64,000 bases of DNA from JALHMI01 sp964598535 (lineage in GTDB: Bacteria; Planctomycetota; Planctomycetia; Pirellulales; PALSA-1355): NCBI GenBank assembly GCA_964598535.1, contig CAZRCI010000006.1, positions 62,001 through 126,000 on the forward strand. Direction: 5' to 3'. Under the pieces are notes generated by a model. It was given only the letters and a program-made list of their open reading frames with translations. It was not told where the DNA came from and ran no database searches. A program made the position numbers and the translations under genes. Each line of letters begins with the position of its first letter. The stretch's first letter is position 1. Positions 26,787-35,791 of this stretch are shown here, piece by piece.

Positions 26787-28361
26787 ATGAAGGTGTCGCA
26801 ACGGCGGACGCATAGTGGTCGTCTGCTGCTGGTGGTCGTTTGTACCCTGGTGCTGGGCAGGTTCGGGGTTTGCGCTGGATCGGAAACAACGACGGCGATT
26901 GAACCGGGCAGCGTCACGTATTGCAAACAGATTGCGCCGATCTTGTGGGAGCACTGCGTCGATTGCCATCGGCCGGGGCAGGTCGGTCCGTTCTCGCTGC
27001 TCACCTATGCGGATGCCGCGAAGCGGGCCGGATTTCTCAAGGAGATTACGCACGAACGACGGATGCCGCCTTGGAAGCCGGAACCGGGGGTCAGGCAGAT
27101 GCACGGCGAGCGGCGTCTATCGAGCGAAGAGTTGGCCCTGATCGCGCAATGGGTCGACGATGGCGCTCCCGAGGGAACGCGGGCCGATTTGCCGCCGGGG
27201 CCCGAGTTTACCGATGGTTGGCGATTGGGGGCGCCCGATCTGGTCCTGACGATGCGCGAGCCGTTTCCAGTGCCGGCCGACGGCGCGGACATCAATCGCT
27301 GCTTTGTGATTCCCATGAACCTGACCGAAGACCGGATGGTGTCGGCCGTCGAGTTTCGTGCCGGCGACCGCTCGGTGATTCATCACTCGATTATGTTTCT
27401 GGACGCGAACGGCGCCGCGCGCAAGCTCGAGGGCGAAGATGGCCACCCGGGTTATAAATCGTTCGGCGGCGCGAACGTGCGGCCGACGGGCGGGCTGGGG
27501 GCATGGCTGCCGGGCACGGTGCCCCGACATTTGCCGAGCGGCATGGCCCGCTACGTGAAAGCCGGCAGCGACCTGGTGCTCCAGGTCCACTATCATCCGG
27601 TCGGCAAGGCGACCAAGGACCAATCGAGCGTCGGAATCTACTTTGCCAAGGAACCGGTGAAGCACGTGGTGACGGGCATCGCCGTGACGCAGCCTCTTTT
27701 GAAGTTGCCGGCGGGCAAGGCGAGTTGCGACGTGAAGACACGTTGCTCGCCATTGCCGGTGGACGTGAACGTACTAGGCATCTCACCGCACATGCACGAC
27801 CTGGGCCGCGAGTTCCGCGTGTCGGCCAAGTTGCCGGGCGGGCAGTATCTGCCGCTGATCTGGATCAAGGACTGGGACTTCAACTGGCAGGGAACCTACC
27901 AGTTTGAAAAACCTCTGCGATTGCCCAAAGGATCGGTGATTTGCCTGCACGCGATCTACGACAACTCGGCCGCAAACCCCAAGAATCCGCACAGTCCGCC
28001 GCGCGACGTGACCTGGGGCGAACAGGCGTCGGATGAAATGTGCCTATGCGGCGTGCAGGTGTATACGGACAAGCCGGAAGATCTGGCAGCGATCGCCAAG
28101 ATGCCCGGCTACGAGCTGGCGGCCGGTTTGGAAGGCGGCATTCCGCAGGAAGCGGACGCGACACCCGGCGGCGAGGTTGACGAATCCGGCTTCCCGCGCG
28201 ACGGGATTCCCATTTTCGCCGATCGTGTGCGGCAGTTGGTGCCCTTCGACCGCGATCGGAATGGGCGGCTCTCGCGCCGCGAACTCTCGAAGATGTCTGG
28301 CGCGATGCAGAACTACGTGATTCGGCGGTACCTCCAAACGCTGCAAAGCGTGAATCGGTAG
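26787..28361 (+). CDS. Exported cytochrome c / copper type II monooxygenase-like / EF-hand fusion
   Basis: This 524-aa exported protein has three parts. Residues 1-32 form a signal peptide; residues of about 40-120 are a cytochrome-like domain with CVDCH (57-61) in ILWEHCVDCHRPGQVGPFSLLTY. Residues of about 145-440 resemble the two-domain fold of ascorbate-dependent copper monooxygenases (PHM/DBM), with HH (199-200), HYH (268-270), HMH (335-337) and Met 418 placed like the CuH and CuM ligands. Near the C-terminus FDRDRNGRLSRRE (about 487-499) is an EF-hand loop with D488, D490, N492 and E499. In PHM, electrons for O2 activation come from ascorbate; here a heme domain is fused on. The ATG at 26787 starts a good signal peptide. 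The substrate is unknown. Confidence 0.84.
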   Translation: MKVSQRRTHSGRLLLVVVCTLVLGRFGVCAGSETTTAIEPGSVTYCKQIAPILWEHCVDCHRPGQVGPFSLLTYADAAKRAGFLKEITHERRMPPWKPEPGVRQMHGERRLSSEELALIAQWVDDGAPEGTRADLPPGPEFTDGWRLGAPDLVLTMREPFPVPADGADINRCFVIPMNLTEDRMVSAVEFRAGDRSVIHHSIMFLDANGAARKLEGEDGHPGYKSFGGANVRPTGGLGAWLPGTVPRHLPSGMARYVKAGSDLVLQVHYHPVGKATKDQSSVGIYFAKEPVKHVVTGIAVTQPLLKLPAGKASCDVKTRCSPLPVDVNVLGISPHMHDLGREFRVSAKLPGGQYLPLIWIKDWDFNWQGTYQFEKPLRLPKGSVICLHAIYDNSAANPKNPHSPPRDVTWGEQASDEMCLCGVQVYTDKPEDLAAIAKMPGYELAAGLEGGIPQEADATPGGEVDESGFPRDGIPIFADRVRQLVPFDRDRNGRLSRRELSKMSGAMQNYVIRRYLQTLQSVNR

Positions 28362-28400
28362 AGGCCGCGATTTCGTAAGCCGCGATGCGGCGTTCCACGC

Positions 28401-29450
28401 TTAGTGCCCCTGGACTCCCGCGGTCACGTGATTTTTGAAGTCGGGCGTCTCGAAGGTTTCGATTTGGCCGGCATTATTGCAGACGATAAAGCCGGCCGCA
28501 CCGGGAACTTCATGGATAAGCGCGAGCCCGGCGTCAGGCCCGAGCACGCTCGCCGCCGTGGCCAGGCTATCGACGGTGATGCAATCGCGGGCGATCACAG
28601 TCACGGCCGTTTGGGTCGTGAGTCCCCAGCCCGTCTTGGGGTCGACGATATGCGAATAACGCCGGCCGTCAAGCACGACGTGCTGGAAGGCGTCGCCCGA
28701 GGTGGTGACGGCCGCGTTGGCAAGCAGAAGATCGCGCGTGGGAGAGCCCGCTTCCGCCAGCGGGATGATCGCGACGAGCCAGCCGGGCTTTCCCGGCGGA
28801 GGATCGCTCGCGGCGATATCTCCGCTGGCGTCGATGAGGGCGCGCGTGATGCCCTGCGCGCGGAGCACTTTCAGGGCTTCATCGACGGCGTAGCCGGTGG
28901 CGATGCCGCCGAGGTCGAGACGCATGTTGGCGACGTTCAGCATCGCGCTGCGGGCGTCCGAGTCGAGCACGAGGTGCTGGTAGCCAACCGCTGCTCGGGC
29001 TTCAGCCAGCCGCTCGGGCGAAGGCATTTCCTTTTGGCGTCGTGCGCGTCGCCATAGCCGCACGTAGGGGCCGACCGTGACGTCGAAGGCGCCGTCCGTA
29101 CGACGTGCCAACGATTGTGCGCGTTCGAGGACATTCCAGAGATCGGGACCGAGCGATACCGGCTGTTTGGTGGGTGAGGCGGCGCTGAGCCGGCTGAGCT
29201 CGCTGTCGGGATCGTAGTCGCTGAGCAGGTCGTCGAGCTGGGAAATTCGTGCAAAAGCCGCGTCGAAGGCGGCCTTTGCAGCGGTTTTATCGGCTGCGTA
29301 CAATAGGATTTTAAAGGGTACCCCCATCTCGACTCGAGTGGCCTCGAATCGTTCGAGGCCCGGTTCCGCGGCCCACAGGTCGTGGTTGCCGCTCAAGACG
29401 AGCAATACCCCCCACGAAGCGATCGCCCTCCACAGCACAACGCGCAGCAT
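28401..29450 (-). CDS. apbE: FAD:protein FMN transferase (ApbE)
   Basis: This 349-aa exported ApbE protein has a signal peptide within residues 1-28. The family motifs are present: FEATRVEMGVPFKILLYA, a DDLLSDYDPDSELSRL block, TDGAFDVTVGPYVRLW, LDLGGIATGYAVDEAL, ALIDASGDIAA, HIVDPKTGWG and DSLATAASVLG. ApbE uses Mg2+ to move FMN from FAD to a Thr/Ser of FMN-binding target proteins (such as RnfG/NqrC) in the periplasm. No such target is encoded nearby. The likely start is ATG 29450, preceded by AGGGGAG; an ATG at 29501 is possible, and the open frame continues further only as an antisense shadow of the next gene. Divergent from the FGE-like gene. Confidence 0.9.
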   Translation of the reverse strand: MLRVVLWRAIASWGVLLVLSGNHDLWAAEPGLERFEATRVEMGVPFKILLYAADKTAAKAAFDAAFARISQLDDLLSDYDPDSELSRLSAASPTKQPVSLGPDLWNVLERAQSLARRTDGAFDVTVGPYVRLWRRARRQKEMPSPERLAEARAAVGYQHLVLDSDARSAMLNVANMRLDLGGIATGYAVDEALKVLRAQGITRALIDASGDIAASDPPPGKPGWLVAIIPLAEAGSPTRDLLLANAAVTTSGDAFQHVVLDGRRYSHIVDPKTGWGLTTQTAVTVIARDCITVDSLATAASVLGPDAGLALIHEVPGAAGFIVCNNAGQIETFETPDFKNHVTAGVQGH

Positions 29451-29562
29451 GCGTCTCCCCTTGCCGTGCGGCCGCAGGAATTGTTGTCTGACATTTTGCA
29501 TCGTGACTTGCCGCGTCCGTTGAACCAACACCGAGAGAAAAGGCTTTCTGAGGATCTCCTGT

Positions 29563-30663
29563 ATGTCTAGCGTAGTTTGCGTGCGTCGCTGGTGGCAAAT
29601 AAGCGTTTCGGCCGCGGCGTGTTTATCGCTGCTGGCCGCGGATATTTCGAGTGCCGCCGCGGCCGAAGAGACGCCGATCCCCTTCGACGAGATCAAGGCC
29701 CCCGCGGTCGCAGTGCAGGCAGCCTTGGCCAAGACGCAGGAGGAGATGAAGCCGTATACCGAGGTGATCATCAACGGCGACGTGACATTCGAGATGCTGC
29801 CAATCCCCGGCGGCAAGTTCCTGATGGGCAGTCCCGAGGGCGAGGAAGGCCGTAAGGAAGACGAGGGGCCGCAGCACGAGGTGGAAATCAAGCCTTTCTG
29901 GATGGGCAAATGTGAGGTGACTTGGGACGAGTATGAGGTCTGGATGTTCGCCCTGGACATGCAGCGCCGCGAGTTGAACAAAGTCGACGCCACGGACCGC
30001 GAGAAGGCGGCCGACGCATATGCCCGACCGACGAAACCGTATACAGACATGACCTTCGGAATGGGCAAGGAAGGTTACCCGGCAATCTGCATGACGCAGC
30101 ACGCGGCCAAAAACTATTGCCGCTGGCTGAGCGCGAAGACGGGGCGCTACTATCGGCTGCCGACCGAAGCCGAATGGGAGTACGCCTGCCGGGCGGGGAC
30201 GACCACGGCCTATTCGTTTGGCGACGACGTGGACCAGATCGACGAGTACGCCTGGTACTACGACAATTCAGAAGACAAGTACCACAAGGTGGGCCAGAAG
30301 AAGCCGAATCCCTGGGGTCTGCACGACATGCACGGCAACGTGTCCGAGTGGACGCTGGACCAGTACGTGCCGAATTTTTATGAGCAATTTTCAGGCAAAA
30401 CAACGCTGAATCCTTGGATCGTGCCGACCAAGCTTTATCCTATGGCGGTGCGCGGCGGTTCCTGGGATGATGATCCCGAGGCGCTGCGGAGCGCCACCCG
30501 GCGGGGCTCGACGCGCGAATGGAAGCAACAGGATCCGCAGTTGCCGCAGAGCATTTGGTACTTTACAGACGCACTGTTCCAGGGTTTTCGCGTCGTGCGG
30601 CCGCTGGAAGAACCGAGCGCCGAGGAGAAAGTCAAGCTGTGGGACGCCGGCGTGTTTGAATGA
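29563..30663 (+). CDS. Exported formylglycine-generating-enzyme-like (SUMF1/FGE-sulfatase domain) protein
   Basis: This 366-aa protein has a signal peptide (residues 1-33) and an FGE-sulfatase/SUMF1 fold: FEMLPIPGGKFLMGSPEGEEGRKEDEGPQHEVEIKPFWMGKCEVTWDEYEVW, YPAICMTQHAAKNYCRWLSAKTGRYYRLPTEAEWEYACRAG, NPWGLHDMHGNVSEWTLDQY and AVRGGSWDDDPEALRSATRR. True FGEs oxidise a sulfatase cysteine with a C-terminal Cys pair (copper ligands); the C-terminal part here has no cysteine, so this is probably a binding or structural member. ATG 29563 has GAGGA seven bases upstream. It is 88 bp before a Gfo/Idh/MocA gene and may be co-transcribed. No sulfatase lies in the window. Confidence 0.88.
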   Translation: MSSVVCVRRWWQISVSAAACLSLLAADISSAAAAEETPIPFDEIKAPAVAVQAALAKTQEEMKPYTEVIINGDVTFEMLPIPGGKFLMGSPEGEEGRKEDEGPQHEVEIKPFWMGKCEVTWDEYEVWMFALDMQRRELNKVDATDREKAADAYARPTKPYTDMTFGMGKEGYPAICMTQHAAKNYCRWLSAKTGRYYRLPTEAEWEYACRAGTTTAYSFGDDVDQIDEYAWYYDNSEDKYHKVGQKKPNPWGLHDMHGNVSEWTLDQYVPNFYEQFSGKTTLNPWIVPTKLYPMAVRGGSWDDDPEALRSATRRGSTREWKQQDPQLPQSIWYFTDALFQGFRVVRPLEEPSAEEKVKLWDAGVFE

Positions 30664-30751
30664 GCAGACTTCGACAAACCAGGAAAAGTCGCCAGGAATT
30701 TATTTTCAATCCTTTCCCTCCTACGAATCCAAGGTAATGGAGACCACCACC

Positions 30752-32098
30752 ATGAGCGAAGCTTCCCAACCGAATTCGGCCGTCGCCCGACGCGAGTTCC
30801 TGAAAGGCTCGACGGCCGCCATCGTGGGCGGGGCGTTGGCCGCGAACCTGTCGCTCGCTCGCAGCGCCCACGCCGCGGGTGACGACGAGATCAAGATCGC
30901 GTTGATCGGTTGTGGCGGACGCGGTACGGGCGCCGCCAACCAGGCGCTGCGGACCGAGGGGAAGGTGAAGCTGATCGCGATGGCCGACGTGTTCGAAGAT
31001 CGGGTGGAAAACGCGTTCCAGCAGCTCGAAAAGCAAGGCGGTATCAAGGACCGGATGGACGTGCCCAAGGAACGCCGCTTCGTGGGATTCGACTCGTACG
31101 AGAAGGCGCTGGCCGCCGGGCCGGACCTGGTCATTTTGGCCACGCCGCCAGGGTTCCGCCCGATTCATTTCGAGGCCGCCGTGAACGCCGGCAAGCACGT
31201 GTTCATGGAAAAGCCGGTGGCGACCGACGCCCCGGGCGTGCGCAAGGTGCTGGCCGCGGCCGAAGAAGCCAAGAAGAAGAACCTGGGCGTGGGCGTCGGC
31301 CTGCAACGCCGCCATCAGGCCCAATACCTGGAGACGATCAAACGCTTGCAAGACGGCGCGATCGGCGACATCGTGGCCACGCGAGTCTACTGGAACGGCT
31401 CGACGCCCTGGGTTCACACGCGAGAGGATCTCGAAGCCCGGGCCGGCCGCAAGCTAAGCGAGATGGAGTACCAGATGCGCAACTGGTACTACTTCACCTG
31501 GATTTGCGGCGATCATATCGTCGAGCAGCACATCCACAACATGGATGTCAGCAATTGGCTGAAGAACGCGTTTCCGGTGAAGGCCAACGGCATGGGCGGC
31601 TGCCAGGTCCGCAAAGGCAAGGACTACGGCGAAACGTTCGATCACCATGCCGTGGAGTTCGAGTACGCCGACGGCACGCGAATGTTCAGCCAGTGCCGGC
31701 ACATTCCGGGCTGCTGGAACAGCGTCTCGGAGTATGCGATCGGTACCAAGGGCACGGCCGATATTAGCGGCGCAAAGATCACGCCGGCCGAGGGCGATGA
31801 TTGGCGCTATCGCGGCCCGCGGCCCGACCCCTACCAAGTCGAACACGACGATCTGTTCGCCAGCATTCGCGCGGGCAACCCGATCAACGAAGCCGAGTTT
31901 GGCGCCAAGAGTTCGATGACCGCGATCTTGGGCCGGATGTGCACCTACTCGGGCAAGGAACTGACCTGGGACGAAGCTCTGGCTTCGAACATCAACCTTG
32001 CTCCAGAAGAGTTCTCGTTCGACGCGACGCCCAAGTCGCTGCCGGACGCGAATGGCTTGTACCAGTTGGCGGTGCCGGGCTTGACAAAGGTAGTCTGA
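30752..32098 (+). CDS. Tat-exported Gfo/Idh/MocA-family oxidoreductase
   Basis: This 448-aa NAD(P)-dependent dehydrogenase-like protein has Tat signal ARREFLKGSTAAIVGGALAA (about 11-30). The Rossmann motif is IALIGCGGRGTGAA and the family signature is VFMEKPVATDAPGVRKVL (EKP). A substrate-side helix carries DHIVEQHIHNMDVSNWLKNAFP, with H residues in the active-site position. Exported members carry tightly bound NAD(H) and interconvert sugars or inositols without a free cofactor pool; substrate is unknown. ATG 30752 has GGAGA eight bases upstream; ATG 30737 adds five residues. Between an FGE-like gene and an esterase, all in the same direction. Confidence 0.92.
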   Translation: MSEASQPNSAVARREFLKGSTAAIVGGALAANLSLARSAHAAGDDEIKIALIGCGGRGTGAANQALRTEGKVKLIAMADVFEDRVENAFQQLEKQGGIKDRMDVPKERRFVGFDSYEKALAAGPDLVILATPPGFRPIHFEAAVNAGKHVFMEKPVATDAPGVRKVLAAAEEAKKKNLGVGVGLQRRHQAQYLETIKRLQDGAIGDIVATRVYWNGSTPWVHTREDLEARAGRKLSEMEYQMRNWYYFTWICGDHIVEQHIHNMDVSNWLKNAFPVKANGMGGCQVRKGKDYGETFDHHAVEFEYADGTRMFSQCRHIPGCWNSVSEYAIGTKGTADISGAKITPAEGDDWRYRGPRPDPYQVEHDDLFASIRAGNPINEAEFGAKSSMTAILGRMCTYSGKELTWDEALASNINLAPEEFSFDATPKSLPDANGLYQLAVPGLTKVV

Positions 32099-32182
32099 GC
32101 CGGCGAAAGCGTTTTTCGATCGGAAACCGCGAGGCCGGTTACTCACCAGTTGGGTAACCGGCCTCGTTCACGTTGGGAGACT

Positions 32183-34165
32183 ATGACGATGGGGCTAGTG
32201 CGTCTTGGTTGGGCACGGCTGGCGATGTTGATTCTTGCGGGACTCTCGACAGGCGTTCCGACGCGCGGAGAGGAGGCATGGCAGCCGATTCCTAGAGCGC
32301 TGCCGCCCGCAGGAATCGCGATTGCCGAGGCCGATCGAGAGACACTCCAGAAGGAACTGCGTGATCTGGAGTGGCGCATCCTGGCCTTTCGACATCCTCA
32401 GGCTCGTGATAGCACGCGAGTGGACGTCGAAATCTATCTCAAAGCCGTGCAGCTCGCGCTGGAAGAAAACGAGTTCTATCGCTCCCAGGATGTCCAAACC
32501 GCGCGCGAGCTGCTGAACGTGGCCGGCACGCGGCTCGAGCAAGTCTTGAAAAGTGGCAATGGCAGTTGGGCCGAGCAGCGCGGGCTGGTAGTGCGCGGAT
32601 ACCGTTCGGCGATTGACGGCTCGCCGCAACCCTACGGCCTGGAGATTTCCGAGACGCTCGACCTGTCGAAGCCGGCTCCGTTGCATGTCTGGTTGCACGG
32701 GCGGAACGACAAGCTGACGGATCTAGCGTTCATCAACGAGCGGAGCAAAAAGCCTGGGCAATGGAAGGTCGACGACGCCATAGTGCTACATGCGTTTGGG
32801 CGGAGTTGCCTCGGTTGGAAAAGCACGGCCGAGATCGACGTGCTAGAAGCGATCGAATCGGTGTGCAGCCGGTATCCGATCGACCGCGAGCGGATCGTGC
32901 TGGCGGGTTTTTCGATGGGCGGGGCCGGGGCCTGGCACATCGGCGCACATTATGCCGATCGTTTTGCCGCCGTGCATGCCGGTGCGGGCTTCGTCGATGT
33001 GCAGCGATATCAGAAGCTAGCGCCGGAAAAATTTCCGCCCGCGTACGAACAGCGGATGTGGGACGTGTACGACGTTCCCAAGTACGTACGCAATCTGTTC
33101 CATCTGCCAGTCGTGGCCTATAGCGGCGAGGTGGACAAGCAGAAGGACGCGGCCGACTTCATGGGCGAGGCGTTTGCCGCCGAAGGGCGCTCGCTTACGC
33201 ATCTTGTCGGACCGGGTATGGGGCACAAGTATCATCCCGAGATACTGGCGCAGGTGATGGCAACATTGGCCGAGGCTGTTCGCGTGGGGCGTAACACAAC
33301 GCCCCACGCCGTCTCGCTTCAGACGCGTACGCTGCGTTACAACCGCCTGCACTGGGTGGAAATCTTGGGGCTCGACGCGCACTGGCAAGACAGCCGCGTG
33401 GACGTCAGACTGTCGGAACCCGGGCAGTTGGAAGCGGTCACGAAAAACATCCACTCGTTGCGGCTGACGCCACCCCGGCCGGTGGAGCGTCTGGTGATTG
33501 ACGGGCAGGAATTGGCCCCGCCCCCGTCCAAAGTGATTGAACTGATCAAGCGGAACGAGCGCTGGAGCGTGACGACCGCCGAAGCGTTGGGGGTGTCGAA
33601 CCGTAAGCGGCCCGGGCAACAAGGACCGATCGACGACGTGCTGCTCCAACCGTTTCTGGTCGTAATTCCGACAGGCAAATCGTCGCCCGAGGTAGAGCGT
33701 TGGGTCGCGTTTGAGCTCGAACACTTCCGTCGCCGCTGGAAAAATGTCTACCGTGGCAGGCTACGCGAGATTCACGATACGGAATTGACGCCCTACGAGG
33801 TCGACAGCTATCACTTGATTTGCTTTGGAGACGCCGCATCGAACCGGGTCTTGCGCGGAATCGCAGCCGAGCTTCCCATTCCACTGCGCGAGGGACACTG
33901 GCGGCTTGGCGATCGGGCGTTCGACGCAACGGTGCATGTGCCGCTAATGATTGCGCCGAATCCGCTGAATCCCGCGAAATATCTGGTCATGAACAGCGGC
34001 CCGACGCATCGCGAGGCCCATGATCGGACGAACTCATTGCAGAACCCGAAGCTGGGGGATTGGGCAATCATCGACGTGCGCACGCCGCCCACGACGGAAC
34101 AGCCGGGCAACGTGCTGGCGGCCGGAGTGTTCGATGAGGAATGGGGGTTGCCCCAAAAGAACTGA
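32183..34165 (+). CDS. Exported prolyl-oligopeptidase/PHB-depolymerase-like esterase
   Basis: This 660-aa protein has a signal peptide (residues 1-30). Residues of about 35-160 are helical. The catalytic alpha/beta-hydrolase domain runs from about 165 to 390, with LHVWLHGRND (oxyanion region), nucleophile elbow GFSMGGAGAWHIGAHYADRFA, acid near VVAYSGEVDKQKDAADFM and His in GPGMGHKYHPE. The C-terminal third (about 400-660) is beta-rich with a LVVIPTGKSSPEVERW block and no family I can name. Such planctomycete proteins are annotated as peptidases or feruloyl-esterase-like hydrolases. ATG 32183 or 32189 are both possible; GGGAG is three or nine bases upstream. It is 84 bp after the oxidoreductase gene. 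Confidence 0.85.
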   Translation: MTMGLVRLGWARLAMLILAGLSTGVPTRGEEAWQPIPRALPPAGIAIAEADRETLQKELRDLEWRILAFRHPQARDSTRVDVEIYLKAVQLALEENEFYRSQDVQTARELLNVAGTRLEQVLKSGNGSWAEQRGLVVRGYRSAIDGSPQPYGLEISETLDLSKPAPLHVWLHGRNDKLTDLAFINERSKKPGQWKVDDAIVLHAFGRSCLGWKSTAEIDVLEAIESVCSRYPIDRERIVLAGFSMGGAGAWHIGAHYADRFAAVHAGAGFVDVQRYQKLAPEKFPPAYEQRMWDVYDVPKYVRNLFHLPVVAYSGEVDKQKDAADFMGEAFAAEGRSLTHLVGPGMGHKYHPEILAQVMATLAEAVRVGRNTTPHAVSLQTRTLRYNRLHWVEILGLDAHWQDSRVDVRLSEPGQLEAVTKNIHSLRLTPPRPVERLVIDGQELAPPPSKVIELIKRNERWSVTTAEALGVSNRKRPGQQGPIDDVLLQPFLVVIPTGKSSPEVERWVAFELEHFRRRWKNVYRGRLREIHDTELTPYEVDSYHLICFGDAASNRVLRGIAAELPIPLREGHWRLGDRAFDATVHVPLMIAPNPLNPAKYLVMNSGPTHREAHDRTNSLQNPKLGDWAIIDVRTPPTTEQPGNVLAAGVFDEEWGLPQKN

Positions 34166-34229
34166 AACTGAAATCGTCGCGCAGGCACTTGGTTCTGGGC
34201 GGCGCGGAGTATAATGCCAGAAGATGACG

Positions 34230-34270
34230 GATCTAGCAGTTCGTCGAAAACTTCGACAGGCCGCTAGATC
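34230..34270. other. Nested inverted repeat downstream of the esterase gene
   Basis: GATCTAGC (34230-34237) pairs with GCTAGATC (34263-34270), and an inner GTCGA/TCGAC pair lies between them. It may end the esterase transcript or precede the receiver gene. Confidence 0.4.
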
Positions 34271-34407
34271 GCACGGATGCGCCCCCAAGAATGACGACGC
34301 AAGTTCGTTATTTTGCGAGCCGCGTGCAGAGCTTGGCTCCGCACTTGGCGCTCGTTGAAGCAGGCCATGATGGCCTATTTCAACAGACAGCTCGAAGAGG
34401 CCTTCTC

Positions 34408-34773
34408 GTGAACGTGCTGGTTGTCGAAGACATTCCGGACGTCGCTCTCACCTTCGCGGCGCTGATTCGTGCCTACGGTCACCGGACCCAGGTAGCGTAC
34501 GATGGTGGTTCGGCCCTTCGCATGGCGCGAGAATTTCGCCCGCAAACGGTCTTCATCGACATTCATCTGCCGGACATGCTGGGCTACGACCTCGCGCCGC
34601 GGTTGCGCGAGTTGCCGGGCCTGGCAGAAGCGACGTTCATTTCCGTAAGCGGCAACGAGGTGGACGAAGTACGCTGGAGCGCGGCGCGGATCGACAAGCA
34701 TTTGAAAAAGCCGCTGACGGTCGATTCGCTGATGGGTATTCTGGAACGCGAGCCGCAGCGCTCGATGCGTTAG
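34408..34773 (+). CDS. Stand-alone response-regulator receiver protein
   Basis: This 121-aa CheY-like receiver has the acidic pair E7/D8 in VNVLVVEDIPD, phosphoacceptor D51 in VFIDIHLPDMLGYDLA, the switch Ser in FISVSGNE and Lys101-Pro102 in HLKKPLTV. No output domain follows, so it must act by protein-protein contact. GTG 34408 fits the domain start exactly and has AGAGG seven bases upstream; an in-frame ATG at 34291 would add 39 residues without domain features. No histidine kinase is near. Orphan receivers like this are common in planctomycetes. Confidence 0.85.
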   Translation: MNVLVVEDIPDVALTFAALIRAYGHRTQVAYDGGSALRMAREFRPQTVFIDIHLPDMLGYDLAPRLRELPGLAEATFISVSGNEVDEVRWSAARIDKHLKKPLTVDSLMGILEREPQRSMR

Positions 34774-35014
34774 CCGTATTCTCCGCCGGAAAGTTACCCT
34801 GGTGGGGCGGGGCGATCGTACGGATTATTCCGCCAATTCCAGGGCTCTGTCATCGCCCTTTCTCTCGCGGCTTCGTGAGCTAGGCTTCCTACACGGGAAG
34901 CAGCGTTTTTTCGCTCTCGGTTGAGCGCGGGAGATCTGCTTCAAAGCCACGTGGCGGCGTCCGCGCACCGACGTGCGGACGGCCGTGGTAGTCGTCTTCT
35001 GGGAGTCCCTCGAA

Positions 35015-35791
35015 ATGGATGTCCGTCTGAACGCCCGCGCAGCCGCCGTGTTTTCCAAGGTGAGCAAGCGCTATCGCGTGGGAATGCGAGGCCGGCAGAT
35101 CGTCGCGCTGGATGAAATAAGCCTGTCGATTGCCTGGGGAGAGGTTGTCGGACTGATCGGTCCCAACCGCGCCGGCAAGACGACGCTCGTCAAAACGCTG
35201 CTTTCGATTTGTCTGCCGACCTCGGGCCGGATCATGCGGATGGAAAACCCGATTTCGGACCGTGGCACGCTGGCGCGCGTCGGCTATGTGCATGAGAACC
35301 CCGCGTTTCCACGGTATTTGAACGCGCGGCAAGTAGTCGAAGGCTACGGTCGCATGACGGGACTCCGGCCCCGCGAGATTCGCAGCCGCGCGGAAGAGCT
35401 CTTGCACCGCGTGGGGCTGGCCGACCGGCTCGAAGAACGCATTGCGAACTTTAGCAAGGGAATGCTACAGCGTTTGGCGTTGGCGCAGGCCCTGGTGAAC
35501 GATCCGCGACTGCTGGTGTTGGACGAACCGGCCGAAGGGATGGATTTGCCGGCCCGCCGGCTGCTGGACGACGTGATCGAAGAACGGCGAAACGCCGGGC
35601 ACACGGTGATCCTGGTTTCGCACTCGCTGGCGGATGTCCGTCGGCTCTGCGACCGGATAGCGGTATTGCGGGCGGGCCGCATGGCCTACCTGGGAACCGT
35701 GACAGGACTGGCCGGCCAGGAATTGGCCGGCGATGACGACTCGCCGCTCGAAAGCGCAGTTGAAGCACTCTATGCAGGAACAGGAACATGA
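35015..35791 (+). CDS. ABC transporter ATP-binding protein (NatA/ABC-2 type)
   Basis: This 258-aa ATPase has Walker A GPNRAGKTT (49-57), a Q-loop position replaced in VGYVHENPAFPRYL, signature FSKGMLQRLALAQAL, Walker B LLVLDEPAEGMD and switch His in VSHSLADV. Subfamily features fit gliding/Na+-type ABC-2 exporters. Walker A has Arg52 where nearly all relatives have Gly (GPNGAGKT), and the ABC signature is SKGMLQR rather than SGGMKQR. The start ATG 35015 has GGGAG nine bases upstream. Its stop overlaps the ATG of the permease gene by four bases (ATGA), so both form one transporter. Confidence 0.9.
   Translation: MDVRLNARAAAVFSKVSKRYRVGMRGRQIVALDEISLSIAWGEVVGLIGPNRAGKTTLVKTLLSICLPTSGRIMRMENPISDRGTLARVGYVHENPAFPRYLNARQVVEGYGRMTGLRPREIRSRAEELLHRVGLADRLEERIANFSKGMLQRLALAQALVNDPRLLVLDEPAEGMDLPARRLLDDVIEERRNAGHTVILVSHSLADVRRLCDRIAVLRAGRMAYLGTVTGLAGQELAGDDDSPLESAVEALYAGTGT

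Noticed and set aside
29451..30068. N-terminal extension of ApbE
   Set aside because: The extension runs antisense through the FGE-like gene and lacks a signal peptide; ATG 29450 with a good ribosome site is better.
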